A stretch of 64,000 bases of DNA from Variovorax sp. 770b2 (GCF_900115685.1 NZ_FOXJ01000003.1:248001-312000), one strand, 5' to 3'. Counted from the first letter of the stretch, positions 7,038 through 15,058 are shown. The notes: generated by a model not told the origin, from the letters alone. Translations and numbers: made by a program.

Positions 7038-8711
7038 ATGACGACCTCGACCGACACCCTGCTGCACCGCCTGCTGCATTGGGAGCGCACCATGCCCGAG
7101 ACGGTGTACCTGACGCAGCCGCTCGCCGACGGCCGCACGGTCGACTACACATGGCGCCAGGTGGCCGACGAGGCGCGGCGCATCGCGCATTACCTGCAGA
7201 CCCTGGCGCTGCCGCCGCGCAGCCACATCGCGCTCCTGGGCCGCAACAGCGCGCACTGGCTGATCGCCGACCTCGCGATCTGGATGGCGGGCCACGTGAC
7301 GATCCCGCTCTACTGCACGTTGAGCGCGGCCAATGCGCGCTACGTGTTCGAGCACAGCGAATCGCGTCTCCTGTTCCTCGGCAAGATGGACGGCACCAGC
7401 GACAACTGGACCGAGCTGCAGCACGCCCTGCCCATCGGGCTGCCGGTGGTGGGCCTGCCGATGTCGCCGCTGCCGCACGACAACCCGGTGATGCAGTGGC
7501 ACGACCTGCTGGCCATGCATGCGCCGCTCGCCGACATCGCCCTGCCCTCCCGCGACGCGCTCGCGACCATCCTCTACACCTCGGGCAGCACCGGCCAGCC
7601 CAAGGGCGTGATGCACAGCTACGGCAGCATGATCGACATCGCCCAGGTGTCGGACGCGCTGTTCTCGATCACGCCCGAAGACCGCATGCTGTCGTACCTG
7701 CCGCTCGCGCATGCGGCGGAGCGCTCGCTGGTCGAAGCGACGTCGCTGTACTTCGGCTGCCGCGTCTTCTTCGCGAACAACCTGGAGACCTTCCAGCAGG
7801 ACCTGCGCCGCGCGCGGCCCACGCTCTTCTTCTCGGTGCCGCGGCTGTGGGTGCGCTTTCGCCAGGGCGTGTGCGAGAAGATTCCGCCATGGCTGCAGAA
7901 GCTGGCGTTCGCGTTGCCGGTGGCCTCGACGCGGCTGCGCCGCAAGATCCTCGTGGCGCTCGGCCTGGACCAGGTGCGCGTGGCATTCAGCGGCTCGGCG
8001 CCGCTCTCGCCCGAGGTGCTGGTCTGGTACCGAAGCCTCGGGCTCGACCTGCTCGAGGGCTACGGCATGAGCGAGAACTTCGCCATCTCGCACATCAATC
8101 CGCCGGGCAAGGTGCGCATCGGCACGGTCGGCCTGCCCGAGCCGGGCGTGCAGTGCCGCATCGGCGAGGACAGCGAGATCCAGGTGCGCGGCCCGGGCCA
8201 GATGCTGGGCTACTACAAGATGCCCGAGGCCACGGCACAGACGCTGCCGCCCGACGGGTTCCTGCGCACCGGCGACCAGGGCGTGATCGATGCCGACGGG
8301 TACCTGCGCATCGTCGGCCGCGTGAAGGACATGTTCAAGACCGGCAAGGGCCGCTACGTGGCGCCGGTGCCGATCGAGAACGCGCTGGGCAACCACCCAT
8401 TGGTGGACACGGTGTGCGTCGCGGGCCTCGGGCTGCCGCGGCCGTTCGCGCTGGTGATGCTGTCACCGCAGGGCCAGGCCGAGAGCCGCGACTCGGTGAA
8501 GCGCGAGCTGCACCAGTTGATGGACACCACCAACGCCGCGCTCGAAGAACACGAGCGGCTCGGTTGCCTGATCGTCGTTCGCGAACCGTGGAGCATCGAG
8601 AACGGCCTGCTCACGCCCACGCTGAAGATCCGCCGCAGCGTGATCGAGGCGCGCTACATGCCGCTGGCCGAGGGCTGGCAACAGGGCGGGCAGGCGGTGC
8701 TCTGGGAGTGA
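7038..8711 (+). CDS. AMP-dependent acyl-CoA synthetase/ligase
   Basis: A 557-residue adenylate-forming ligase that would activate a carboxylic acid as acyl-AMP and then acyl-CoA. Conserved motifs are in order: YTSGSTGQPKGVM (P-loop-like A3, about residue 180), FSGSAPLSPEVL, EGYGMSE (A5), LRTGDQG (A7/A8) and the C-terminal lysine region PTLKIRRSVIEARY. The length and the order of motifs suit long-chain fatty acyl or aryl-acid ligases. Single gene, divergent from TetR. Substrate not readable from sequence. Confidence 0.85.
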   Translation: MTTSTDTLLHRLLHWERTMPETVYLTQPLADGRTVDYTWRQVADEARRIAHYLQTLALPPRSHIALLGRNSAHWLIADLAIWMAGHVTIPLYCTLSAANARYVFEHSESRLLFLGKMDGTSDNWTELQHALPIGLPVVGLPMSPLPHDNPVMQWHDLLAMHAPLADIALPSRDALATILYTSGSTGQPKGVMHSYGSMIDIAQVSDALFSITPEDRMLSYLPLAHAAERSLVEATSLYFGCRVFFANNLETFQQDLRRARPTLFFSVPRLWVRFRQGVCEKIPPWLQKLAFALPVASTRLRRKILVALGLDQVRVAFSGSAPLSPEVLVWYRSLGLDLLEGYGMSENFAISHINPPGKVRIGTVGLPEPGVQCRIGEDSEIQVRGPGQMLGYYKMPEATAQTLPPDGFLRTGDQGVIDADGYLRIVGRVKDMFKTGKGRYVAPVPIENALGNHPLVDTVCVAGLGLPRPFALVMLSPQGQAESRDSVKRELHQLMDTTNAALEEHERLGCLIVVREPWSIENGLLTPTLKIRRSVIEARYMPLAEGWQQGGQAVLWE

Positions 8712-8722
8712 GCGGGCGAGGC

Positions 8723-9121
8723 TCAGGCCCAGCCCGTCTCGATCTCGGTCCTCACCTCGGTCATGAGCTTGTGCACCGGGCACTTGCCCGCCACGCGCAG
8801 CAGCTCGTCGCGCTGGGCTTCGGTGAGGTCGCCGGTCAGGCGCAGGCCTGATTTCAGGCGGTAGACGCCCTTGCGCTCCTCGCTGTCGTCGCGGTCGACC
8901 ACCACCTCGATGTCTTCCACCGGAATGCCCTTGCGGCGCGCATAGATCAGCACCGTGAGCGCCTTGCAGGCCGCGAGCGAGGCGTCGTACAGGTCGTGAG
9001 GCTCGGGGCCCGCATCGCTGCCGCCGCCGGCCGGCGAGGCATCGACCGGAATCTCGTGGTTGCGGATCTTGAGGATGTGGCGCGTGCCGGTGGTGCCGTC
9101 GCGGCGGATCGAAATGCTCAT
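8723..9121 (-). CDS. OsmC/Ohr-family protein
   Basis: A 132-residue OsmC-type protein. The two redox-active cysteines of the family are present, one in ASLAACKALTVLIYARRKG (about residue 50) and the second near KCPVHKLM (about residue 115). OsmC/Ohr proteins are cytoplasmic dimeric thiol peroxidases that reduce organic hydroperoxides. ATG at 9121 starts the first beta strand (ISIRRDGTTGTRHIL). Convergent with the ligase gene, 11 bp away. It reads more like YhfA/OsmC than Ohr, so the peroxide substrate is not certain. Confidence 0.82.
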   Translation of the reverse strand: MSISIRRDGTTGTRHILKIRNHEIPVDASPAGGGSDAGPEPHDLYDASLAACKALTVLIYARRKGIPVEDIEVVVDRDDSEERKGVYRLKSGLRLTGDLTEAQRDELLRVAGKCPVHKLMTEVRTEIETGWA

Positions 9122-9186
9122 TGCCGGTGTCCTTGGTGGGTGGAGTGAGAGTTCAGCGAACGAGCGGGCGATGGTAGCCGTGGCGC

Positions 9187-9654
9187 TCAGCGGTCCACCG
9201 CAAGCACCAGGGTTTCCTTGATTTCTTCCATCACCACATAGCTGTGCGATTCGGCGGCCACCGGCAGTTTCTTCAGGATGTCGCCCAGCAGATGGCGGTA
9301 TTCGCTCATGCCGCTCAGGCGCGCCTTCACCAGGTAGTCGAAGCTGCCCGAGACGAGGTGGCATTCGAGCACCTCGGGCATGTGCAGGAGCTCCTGCTTC
9401 ACCTTGTCGAACACGTCGCCCGACTTGGCCGAGAGCTTGATCTCCACGAACACCAGCAGCGTCTTGCCCAACGCCTCGGGCGACACCCGCGCGTGGTAGC
9501 CGGTGATGACGCCGTCGCGCTCCATGCGCTTGACGCGCTCGGCGCAGGGCGAGGCGGAGAGGCCGATGTGCTCGGCCAGTTCGGTCATCGAGACACGGCC
9601 CTGGCGTTGCAGCAGGTCGAGGATCTTGCGGTCGATTCGGTCGAGTTCCGGCAT
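9187..9654 (-). CDS. Lrp/AsnC-family transcriptional regulator (D-amino-acid catabolism)
   Basis: A 155-residue Lrp/AsnC regulator: helix-turn-helix at 8-50 (DRKILDLLQRQGRVSMTELA, SPCAERVKRME) and the RAM ligand-binding domain after residue 65 (VFVEIKL, VLECHLVSGSFDYLVKARL). Divergent from dadA over a strong inverted repeat, it is most likely the amino-acid-responsive activator of dadA (DadR/BkdR-like). Start ATG at 9654. Confidence 0.88.
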   Translation of the reverse strand: MPELDRIDRKILDLLQRQGRVSMTELAEHIGLSASPCAERVKRMERDGVITGYHARVSPEALGKTLLVFVEIKLSAKSGDVFDKVKQELLHMPEVLECHLVSGSFDYLVKARLSGMSEYRHLLGDILKKLPVAAESHSYVVMEEIKETLVLAVDR

Positions 9655-9686
9655 TTCACTCCGCGGGCGGCATTGGACGATTTTCG

Positions 9687-9763
9687 GCAGTGGATTCCAT
9701 CGTCAATCGATTGAAAACAATGGAATCCACTGCATTGTGCACTTTAGATTCCATGTATTCCAT
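9687..9763. promoter_or_regulatory. Lrp-type operator region between lrp-like gene and dadA
   Basis: GCAGTGGATTCCAT (9687-9700) and its exact reverse complement ATGGAATCCACTGC (9720-9733) form a 14-bp inverted repeat with a 19-bp spacer. Two more half-sites, GATTCCAT (9748-9755) and TATTCCAT (9756-9763), follow toward dadA. Multiple phased sites upstream of the target gene are typical of octameric Lrp/AsnC regulators. Confidence 0.65.
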
Positions 9764-9782
9764 ACGAATCAGCGAATACACC

Positions 9783-11084
9783 ATGAAAGTCATCGTTCTC
9801 GGCGGCGGCGTGATCGGCACCACCACGGCCTACTACCTCGCGCGCTCCGGCGCCGACGTCACGCTGCTCGACCGGCAGGCCGGCCCCGCGGAGGAAACCA
9901 GCTTCGGCAACGCCGGGCAGGTGTCGCCGGGCTACTCCACGCCGTGGGCCGCGCCGGGCATTCCGCTGAAGGCGATCAAGTGGATGTTCAAGAAGCACGC
10001 GCCGCTGTCGATCCGGCCGGACGGCACGCTGTTCCAGCTGCGCTGGATGGCCGCGATGCTGCGCAACTGCTCGCCCGAGCGCTATGCGGTCAACAAGGAA
10101 CGCATGATGCGCGTGGCCGAATACAGCCGCGGGTGCCTGCAGCAACTGCGCGCCGACACCGGCCTCGCGTACGAGCACCGCACCGGCGGCACGTTGCAGC
10201 TGTTTCGCACGCAGGCGCAGCTGGATGCGGTGCAGCGCGACATCGCGGTGCTCGAGGAATGCGGCGTGCCTTACGAACTGCTCGACCGCGACGCGCTCGC
10301 CGGCGTCGAGCCGGCACTGGCCGGCGCGCGCGACCGCCTCACCGGCGGCCTGCGCCTGCCCAATGACGAAACGGGCGACTGCCACCTCTTCACCCGCGGT
10401 CTCGCCGACATCGCGCGCGGCCTGGGCGTGGACTTCCGCTTCGGCCAGGCCATCGACGGTCTTGAAACCGAGGGCGGCCGCATCACCGGCGTGCGCACCA
10501 CGACCGGCAAGGTGCTCACGGCCGATCGCTACGTGATGGCCTTCGGCAGCTACTCGCGCGCCGCCATCGCCTCGCTGGGGCTCGACATTCCGGTCTATCC
10601 GGTCAAGGGCTACTCGCTCACCGTGCCGCTCGTCGACGAATCGCTCGCGCCGCAATCGACGGTGCTCGACGAAACCTACAAGGTCGCCGTCACGCGCTTC
10701 GACAACCGCATCCGCGTCGGCGGCATGGCCGAGCTCGGCGGCTTCGACCTGCGCCTGAACCCGGCCCGCCGCGCCACGCTCGAGAAGGTGGTGAGCGACC
10801 TGTTCCCGGGCGGCGACCTGCCGCGCGCGACGTTCTGGACGGGCCTGCGCCCGATGACGCCCGACAGCACGCCCATCGTCGGCGCCACGCGCTACGCGAA
10901 CCTGTTCCTCAACACCGGCCACGGCACGCTGGGATGGACCATGGCCTGCGGCTCGGGCAAGCTGATCTCGGACATGGTGATGGGCCAGCAGCCGGACATC
11001 CGCACCGACGGGCTCGGCATGGACCGCTACGAAGAAGCGCCCTCGCGCGGCGCGCGCCCGAGCCCCGTCACCGCACACGCGTGA
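9783..11084 (+). CDS. dadA: D-amino acid dehydrogenase
   Basis: A 433-residue FAD enzyme of the DadA type, which oxidises D-amino acids (classically D-alanine) to keto acids and ammonia and passes electrons to the respiratory chain at the membrane. The N-terminal dinucleotide motif is VIVLGGGVIGTTTAYYLA, followed by the family segment SFGNAGQVSPGYSTPWAAPG (about residues 42-61), and the C-terminal FAD contact GWTMACGSGK. ATG at 9783 starts exactly at the beta strand of the FAD fold. It is alone; no alanine racemase gene is next to it. Confidence 0.9.
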   Translation: MKVIVLGGGVIGTTTAYYLARSGADVTLLDRQAGPAEETSFGNAGQVSPGYSTPWAAPGIPLKAIKWMFKKHAPLSIRPDGTLFQLRWMAAMLRNCSPERYAVNKERMMRVAEYSRGCLQQLRADTGLAYEHRTGGTLQLFRTQAQLDAVQRDIAVLEECGVPYELLDRDALAGVEPALAGARDRLTGGLRLPNDETGDCHLFTRGLADIARGLGVDFRFGQAIDGLETEGGRITGVRTTTGKVLTADRYVMAFGSYSRAAIASLGLDIPVYPVKGYSLTVPLVDESLAPQSTVLDETYKVAVTRFDNRIRVGGMAELGGFDLRLNPARRATLEKVVSDLFPGGDLPRATFWTGLRPMTPDSTPIVGATRYANLFLNTGHGTLGWTMACGSGKLISDMVMGQQPDIRTDGLGMDRYEEAPSRGARPSPVTAHA

Positions 11085-11096
11085 TGCAGTGGCCGC

Positions 11097-12179
11097 TCAG
11101 GCGGCCTTGGCGATGGGAATCGTCGCGCTCTCCATGCCGCGGTAGATCTCCGCCTCGCCATGCTTCGCAAGCAACTGCATCAGGTGCTTGCGGATCAGCA
11201 TGCCGGGCCGGTCCGACTCCATCGAATACTCCACGCCGCGCCGCCGCGTGTCCACCAGCGCATCGGGGTCGGTCGATTCGAGGATGTCCTTGTCCTCGCG
11301 CGTGATCTCCGCGTCGAAGTCGATCAGCATCTGCGCCGCGCAGTCGGCCTCGGTGTCGTTGCGAAACAGCCATTGGCACAGCTGCATGCGCCCGTCGTCG
11401 ATGGGCGTGAAGCAGTTGATGATGATGTGCCGAACGCCGCTCGGGTACTCGATGTCGAGCCGGCGCGAGAACGGCAGGAAATACGCGTTGCGCATGTGGC
11501 GCGTGGTGATCGCATCGGTCACGCCGCTGATCGCGTGGAACTTGACGGGGTTGGTCGCCTCGATGACTGTCTCGGCATGGAAGCCCGATTCGTTTTCAAC
11601 CAGCTCGTACCTGCTCGGCTTCGGGCTCGCGGCCACGCCGAAGGTGGCGCGATGCACGAAGCTGAAGTGCGAGTTGTCGAATGAATTTTCGAGCGCGCGC
11701 ATCGGGCTGGTCTGCCACTCCTCGTAGAACTGGAAGATCGTGCGGTAGGCGGGGTCGGTGAACTCCGCGATCTCGGGGATGTCGGCGATGGGCTCTTCGA
11801 GCGCCACCCATGCGTAACCGTAGCGCGCAGTGCAGCGGTAGGCGGTGGTGCGGTACTCGGGCGAGATCTTCCGGTCGGCCTCGTATTGGGGGATGCGGAT
11901 CACCTGGCCGCTGCGGTCGTAGGTCCAGCCGTGGTAGCCGCACTGGATCGCGCCATTGCCACAGGCCTTGCCTTCGCCATCGACGCACCAGCCCTTGGAG
12001 AGCTTCGCGGTGCGGTGGCAGCAGCGGTCGCGCAGCGCGGCCGGCTGGCCGTCGGCGTCGATGAAGAGAACGATGTCTTCGCCCAGCAGCCTGAAGGGCT
12101 TGGGGCCGTGGGCCAGTTCGGTGAGCGGCATGACGGCATGCCAGAACTTGCGGAAGACGGGTTGTCGGGTGACGAGCAT
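11097..12179 (-). CDS. Rieske-type aromatic ring-hydroxylating dioxygenase, alpha subunit
   Basis: A 360-residue Rieske non-haem iron oxygenase. The Rieske ligands are C-x-H in DRCCHRTAK (about residues 50-58) and C-x2-H in IQCGYHGW (about 80-87). The catalytic iron motif follows as ENSFDNSHFSFVH (about 166-178), containing the bridging Asp and two His. Such enzymes need a separate reductase, and no reductase gene is adjacent. Divergent from an ABC receptor/deaminase pair; both sides share a mirrored promoter region, so they are probably expressed together for one substrate, perhaps a nitrogen heterocycle. Start ATG at 12179. Confidence 0.88.
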   Translation of the reverse strand: MLVTRQPVFRKFWHAVMPLTELAHGPKPFRLLGEDIVLFIDADGQPAALRDRCCHRTAKLSKGWCVDGEGKACGNGAIQCGYHGWTYDRSGQVIRIPQYEADRKISPEYRTTAYRCTARYGYAWVALEEPIADIPEIAEFTDPAYRTIFQFYEEWQTSPMRALENSFDNSHFSFVHRATFGVAASPKPSRYELVENESGFHAETVIEATNPVKFHAISGVTDAITTRHMRNAYFLPFSRRLDIEYPSGVRHIIINCFTPIDDGRMQLCQWLFRNDTEADCAAQMLIDFDAEITREDKDILESTDPDALVDTRRRGVEYSMESDRPGMLIRKHLMQLLAKHGEAEIYRGMESATIPIAKAA

Positions 12180-12223
12180 GCGTGGACTCCTTCTCTGTTG
12201 CGCGTGGGTACGTACGAACTTGA

Positions 12224-12280
12224 AAGAGCAATTTCCTGCCGGGATGCGGGGGGCATCGCGCGGCTGAACGCTTCTACTCT
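12224..12280 (-). repeat. Left arm of mirrored leader element
   Basis: Read on the minus strand, AGAGTAGAAGCGTTCAGC (12280-12263) is followed after 26 bases by GGAAATTGCTCTT (12236-12224). Both blocks occur again, identical and in the same order, on the plus strand at 12401-12460. They lie in the predicted 5' leader of the Rieske gene and about 127 and 169 bases upstream of the predicted opposite start site. Confidence 0.8.
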
Positions 12281-12293
12281 GCGCAAGTTGCCT

Positions 12294-12309
12294 TGCAAAT
12301 TGCGCGCCC
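12294..12309 (-). promoter_or_regulatory. Sigma-54-type promoter for the Rieske gene
   Basis: On the minus strand the sequence GGGCGCGCAATTTGCA has the invariant GG (12308-12307) and GC (12296-12295) separated by exactly ten bases and agrees with TGGCACG-N4-TTGCA except at two positions. Transcription would start near 12283, three bases before the conserved leader block. Confidence 0.6.
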
Positions 12310-12372
12310 GGATTGTGGCGCGCCCCGTTCGCCAATGCACGCGTTTCCACGCAAAGCCCGAGCAAAAGCCCT

Positions 12373-12388
12373 TGGCATGCGTCGTGCA
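12373..12388 (+). promoter_or_regulatory. Sigma-54-type promoter for the receptor-deaminase genes
   Basis: TGGCATGCGTCGTGCA has GG (12374-12375) and GC (12386-12387) with the ten-base spacing required for RNA polymerase-sigma-54, and differs from TGGCACG-N4-TTGCA at two positions. Transcription would start near 12399, just before the right-hand copy of the conserved leader block. Confidence 0.6.
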
Positions 12389-12400
12389 TGGATGCGGGCA

Positions 12401-12460
12401 AGAGTAGAAGCGTTCAGCAGCGCACGCACCACGAACGTGCGCCGCCCGGAAATTGCTCTT
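12401..12460 (+). repeat. Right arm of mirrored leader element
   Basis: AGAGTAGAAGCGTTCAGC (12401-12418) and GGAAATTGCTCTT (12448-12460) repeat exactly the two blocks of 12224-12280 in inverted orientation. Sequence between and outside the blocks is not conserved, which argues for functional sites and against a recent duplication. Confidence 0.8.
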
Positions 12461-12517
12461 GAAGCGCCTTCTGCTCTTTCGCAGGGGATTCAAGACCACC
12501 GATTCCGAGGCCCCACC

Positions 12518-13558
12518 ATGCAACGCCGATCCTTTCTCGCGGCCACGTCCGCCGCTGCTGCAGCCGCCGCCCTTGCCGCCCCGTCCGTCATGGCCCAGGG
12601 TGCCGTCAAGCTCACCCCGGTCAAGTTCACGCTCGACTTCCGCATCAACGGCCAGACCGCGCCCTTCTTCCTCGCGCACGCCAAGGGCTACTACAGGGAC
12701 GAAGGCCTCGACGTGACCATCGACACGGGCGCCGGCTCGGTCGCCTCGATCACGCGCATCGCGAGCGGCGTCTACCAGATGGGGCTGGGCGACATCAGCT
12801 CGCTGGTCGAGTTCAACGCGCAGAACCCCGGCACGCCGATGGTGCAGGCCGTGTACCAGTACTACAACCGCGCCCCCTTCGTGATCATCGGCCGCAAGGA
12901 CCGCGGTGTGACCGGTGACTTCAAGAGCCTGCAGGGCAAGAAGGTCGCCGCGGCCGCCGTCGAATCGACCCGCCGCGCCTGGCCGATGGTGGCGCGCAAG
13001 CAGGGCATGCGCGGCGACGCCTTCCAGTGGCAGACCACCGACTTCAGCGCGCGCGACAACGTGATGGTGCGCGGCGACGTCGATGCCGCCACCTACTTCC
13101 ACGACTCGGCCATCTCGCTCTTCGCGCGCATGAAGCCCGAGGAGCTCTCGGTGCTGAAGTACGCGGACGCGGGCGTCGACCTGTACGGCAACGCGATCCT
13201 CGCGAGCAGCAACCTCATCGCGCAGAACCCCAAGGTGGTCGCCGCTTTTTTGCGCGCGACCAACCGCGCCATCGTCCAGACCTTTGCCAACCCTGCACCG
13301 AGCATCGCCGCCATGCGCCAACGCGAACCCATCCTCGACGAGAAGATCGAGCTTGAACGCTGGGGCGTCACGGCGCAATATGTGGGCGCGGCGGACACGC
13401 GCAGCCACGGCCTCGGCGACATCAAGAAGCTCACGCTGGAGCAGCAGGTCGACGAGGTGGCCGAGGTCTTCGGACTCAAGGTCAAGCCCGCGGCCGACGC
13501 CATCTTCAACACCTCGATGCTCCCATCGCGCAACGAACGCATGATTTCCAACGCATGA
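12518..13558 (+). CDS. ABC transporter substrate-binding protein (NMT1/SsuA type)
   Basis: A 346-residue exported solute receptor: basic Tat-like start MQRRSF, Ala-rich hydrophobic core and cleavage after SVMAQG (about residue 27), then the NMT1/THI5-like fold (FTLDFRINGQTAPFFLAHAK, ARKQGMRGD). Relatives bind nitrate, sulfonates, taurine or pyrimidine precursors. No permease or ATPase is adjacent, so it must use a transporter encoded elsewhere. ATG at 12518 is chosen because the signal peptide starts there. Its stop overlaps the deaminase start by four bases. Confidence 0.85.
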   Translation: MQRRSFLAATSAAAAAAALAAPSVMAQGAVKLTPVKFTLDFRINGQTAPFFLAHAKGYYRDEGLDVTIDTGAGSVASITRIASGVYQMGLGDISSLVEFNAQNPGTPMVQAVYQYYNRAPFVIIGRKDRGVTGDFKSLQGKKVAAAAVESTRRAWPMVARKQGMRGDAFQWQTTDFSARDNVMVRGDVDAATYFHDSAISLFARMKPEELSVLKYADAGVDLYGNAILASSNLIAQNPKVVAAFLRATNRAIVQTFANPAPSIAAMRQREPILDEKIELERWGVTAQYVGAADTRSHGLGDIKKLTLEQQVDEVAEVFGLKVKPAADAIFNTSMLPSRNERMISNA

Positions 13559-14082
13559 ATTTCAACAGCCCAAACAACACCACCTCGCTCCCCGAAGAAA
13601 CCGCGCTCGACGAGCGCGACGGGCGGTATCTGCGCAAGGCCATCGGCTGGTCGCACCTGGCCCGCCGGCGTGGCAACCGGCCCTTCGGATCCATCATCGT
13701 CTCCGCCGCCGGCGAGGTGCTGGCCGAGGCCTACAACAGCACGGGCGAGAGCGGCGACTGCACCGCCCACGCCGAGACGAATGCGATCCGCGCGCTGGCC
13801 GGGCGCGGAATTTCGCGCGAGGAACTCGCAGGCGCCACCATCTACGCCTCGGGCGAGCCTTGTGTCATGTGTTCGGGCTCGATCTTCCTGTCGAACATCG
13901 GCCGCGTGGTGTTCGGCATCGACGCGGAGCGCCTGCGCGTGTTCCGCGGCGAGCGGCAGGACCAGCGCGATGCCGAGCTCTCGTGCCGCGACGTGTTCCG
14001 CGCATCGCCGCATCCGATCGAATGCATCGGGCCGGCGCTGCTGGATGAATCGGCGGCGGCGCACGACGGCGCCTGGAAATAG
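13555..14082 (+). CDS. Nucleoside/guanine deaminase-like zinc enzyme
   Basis: A 175-residue cytidine/deoxycytidylate-deaminase-fold protein. The zinc site is complete: CTAHAETNAI (His ligand and catalytic Glu, about residue 73) and GEPCVMCSGSI (two Cys ligands, about 101). The arrangement matches guanine deaminase and tRNA-adenosine-type deaminases. It is translationally coupled to the upstream receptor (ATGA overlap), so it probably deaminates the imported compound or a product of it. Substrate unknown; a purine or another N-heterocycle is most likely given the Rieske enzyme across the promoter. Confidence 0.82.
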   Translation: MNFNSPNNTTSLPEETALDERDGRYLRKAIGWSHLARRRGNRPFGSIIVSAAGEVLAEAYNSTGESGDCTAHAETNAIRALAGRGISREELAGATIYASGEPCVMCSGSIFLSNIGRVVFGIDAERLRVFRGERQDQRDAELSCRDVFRASPHPIECIGPALLDESAAAHDGAWK

Positions 14083-14129
14083 GCAACAGGCTCGCCCCAG
14101 GCTGCGCGCACTTCGTGCCGCTTCGCCTT

Positions 14130-14177
14130 CCCCCTGCCGGGGGCGGCACCCGCGGCCCGGCCGAGCCGGTTCCGCGG
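14130..14177. repeat. REP-like double hairpin
   Basis: CCCCC-TGCC-GGGGG (14130-14143) is followed by CCGCGG...CCGCGG (14150-14155, 14172-14177), which encloses CGGC-CGA-GCCG. The element lies in the 129-bp gap before ureD. Dispersed intergenic repeats of this outline are common in Comamonadaceae genomes, from memory; only one copy is seen in this window. It could also act as a terminator for the deaminase gene, though it has no U run. Confidence 0.4.
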
Positions 14178-14211
14178 TACTTCCCCAACAAGCCGCGACT
14201 AGACTCTTCGC

Positions 14212-15042
14212 ATGCCCTGGCACGCCCGTCTCCACCTCGACTATCAACAAGAAGCTGACCGCACCGTCGCCCGTTTCCGTCACGACGGACCGCTGCGCAT
14301 CCTGCAGAGCCTGTACCCCGAGGGCGATGCGATCTGCCACAACGTGCTGGTGCATCCGCCCGGCGGCCTTGTCGGCGGCGACACGCTCGACATCGACATC
14401 GAGGGGGCGGATGGCAGCCACGGGCTGATCACCACGCCGGGTGCCTCGCGCTTCTATCGCTCCGAAGGTGAACTGGCCTTGCAGCGCACGCGCATCCGCC
14501 TCGCCAAGGGCGCGCGGCTCGAATGGCTGCCGCTGGAGGCGATCTGCTACAGCGGCTGCCAGGCGGAGAACCGGCTGACGATCGAGGTCGAACCGGGCGC
14601 CGAGATGATCGGGTGGGACGTGACCGCGCTCGGCCTGCCGAACGCGAACCAGCCGTTCGAGCGCGGCAGCTATCTGCAGCACATCGAGGTGCCCGGGGTG
14701 TGGCTGGAGCGCGGGCGCATCGATGCGGTGGATCGGCGCTTGCTGGAAAGTCCGCTGGGCTTCGGCGGGCACAAGTGCATCGCATCGCTGTTCTTCGTGT
14801 CGGGCTCGCCGGCCACGCGGGCACGACGCGAATCGCTGCTGGCGCATGCGCGCGCGCTGCTCGAGGCGCATGGATTGTTCGACAGCGCCGGTGCGACCAG
14901 CCCGCATGCCGAGGTCGTCGTGCTGCGCGTGCTGGCGCCGGTGGTGGAACCTGCGATGCAATTGCTGCGGCAGGTGTGGCAGGCGTGGCGAGGCGAGCTT
15001 TGGGAGTTGCCTGCGGCTACGCCGCGGATCTGGTCGACCTGA
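14212..15042 (+). CDS. ureD: Urease accessory protein UreD (orphan)
   Basis: A 276-residue UreD/UreH protein, the scaffold that binds apo-urease together with UreF and UreG during insertion of the nickel centre. Family hallmarks are HPPGGLVGGD (about residues 43-52), ITTPGASRFYRSEG (71-84), WLPLEAICYSG (104-114) and FGGHKCIASLF (184-194). Full length compared with the usual 270-290. Oddly, none of ureA, ureB, ureC, ureE, ureF or ureG follows; the next genes are T6SS-associated and lie on the other strand. Start ATG at 14212. Confidence 0.9.
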   Translation: MPWHARLHLDYQQEADRTVARFRHDGPLRILQSLYPEGDAICHNVLVHPPGGLVGGDTLDIDIEGADGSHGLITTPGASRFYRSEGELALQRTRIRLAKGARLEWLPLEAICYSGCQAENRLTIEVEPGAEMIGWDVTALGLPNANQPFERGSYLQHIEVPGVWLERGRIDAVDRRLLESPLGFGGHKCIASLFFVSGSPATRARRESLLAHARALLEAHGLFDSAGATSPHAEVVVLRVLAPVVEPAMQLLRQVWQAWRGELWELPAATPRIWST

Positions 15043-15058
15043 GCGAACCACCTGTCCT

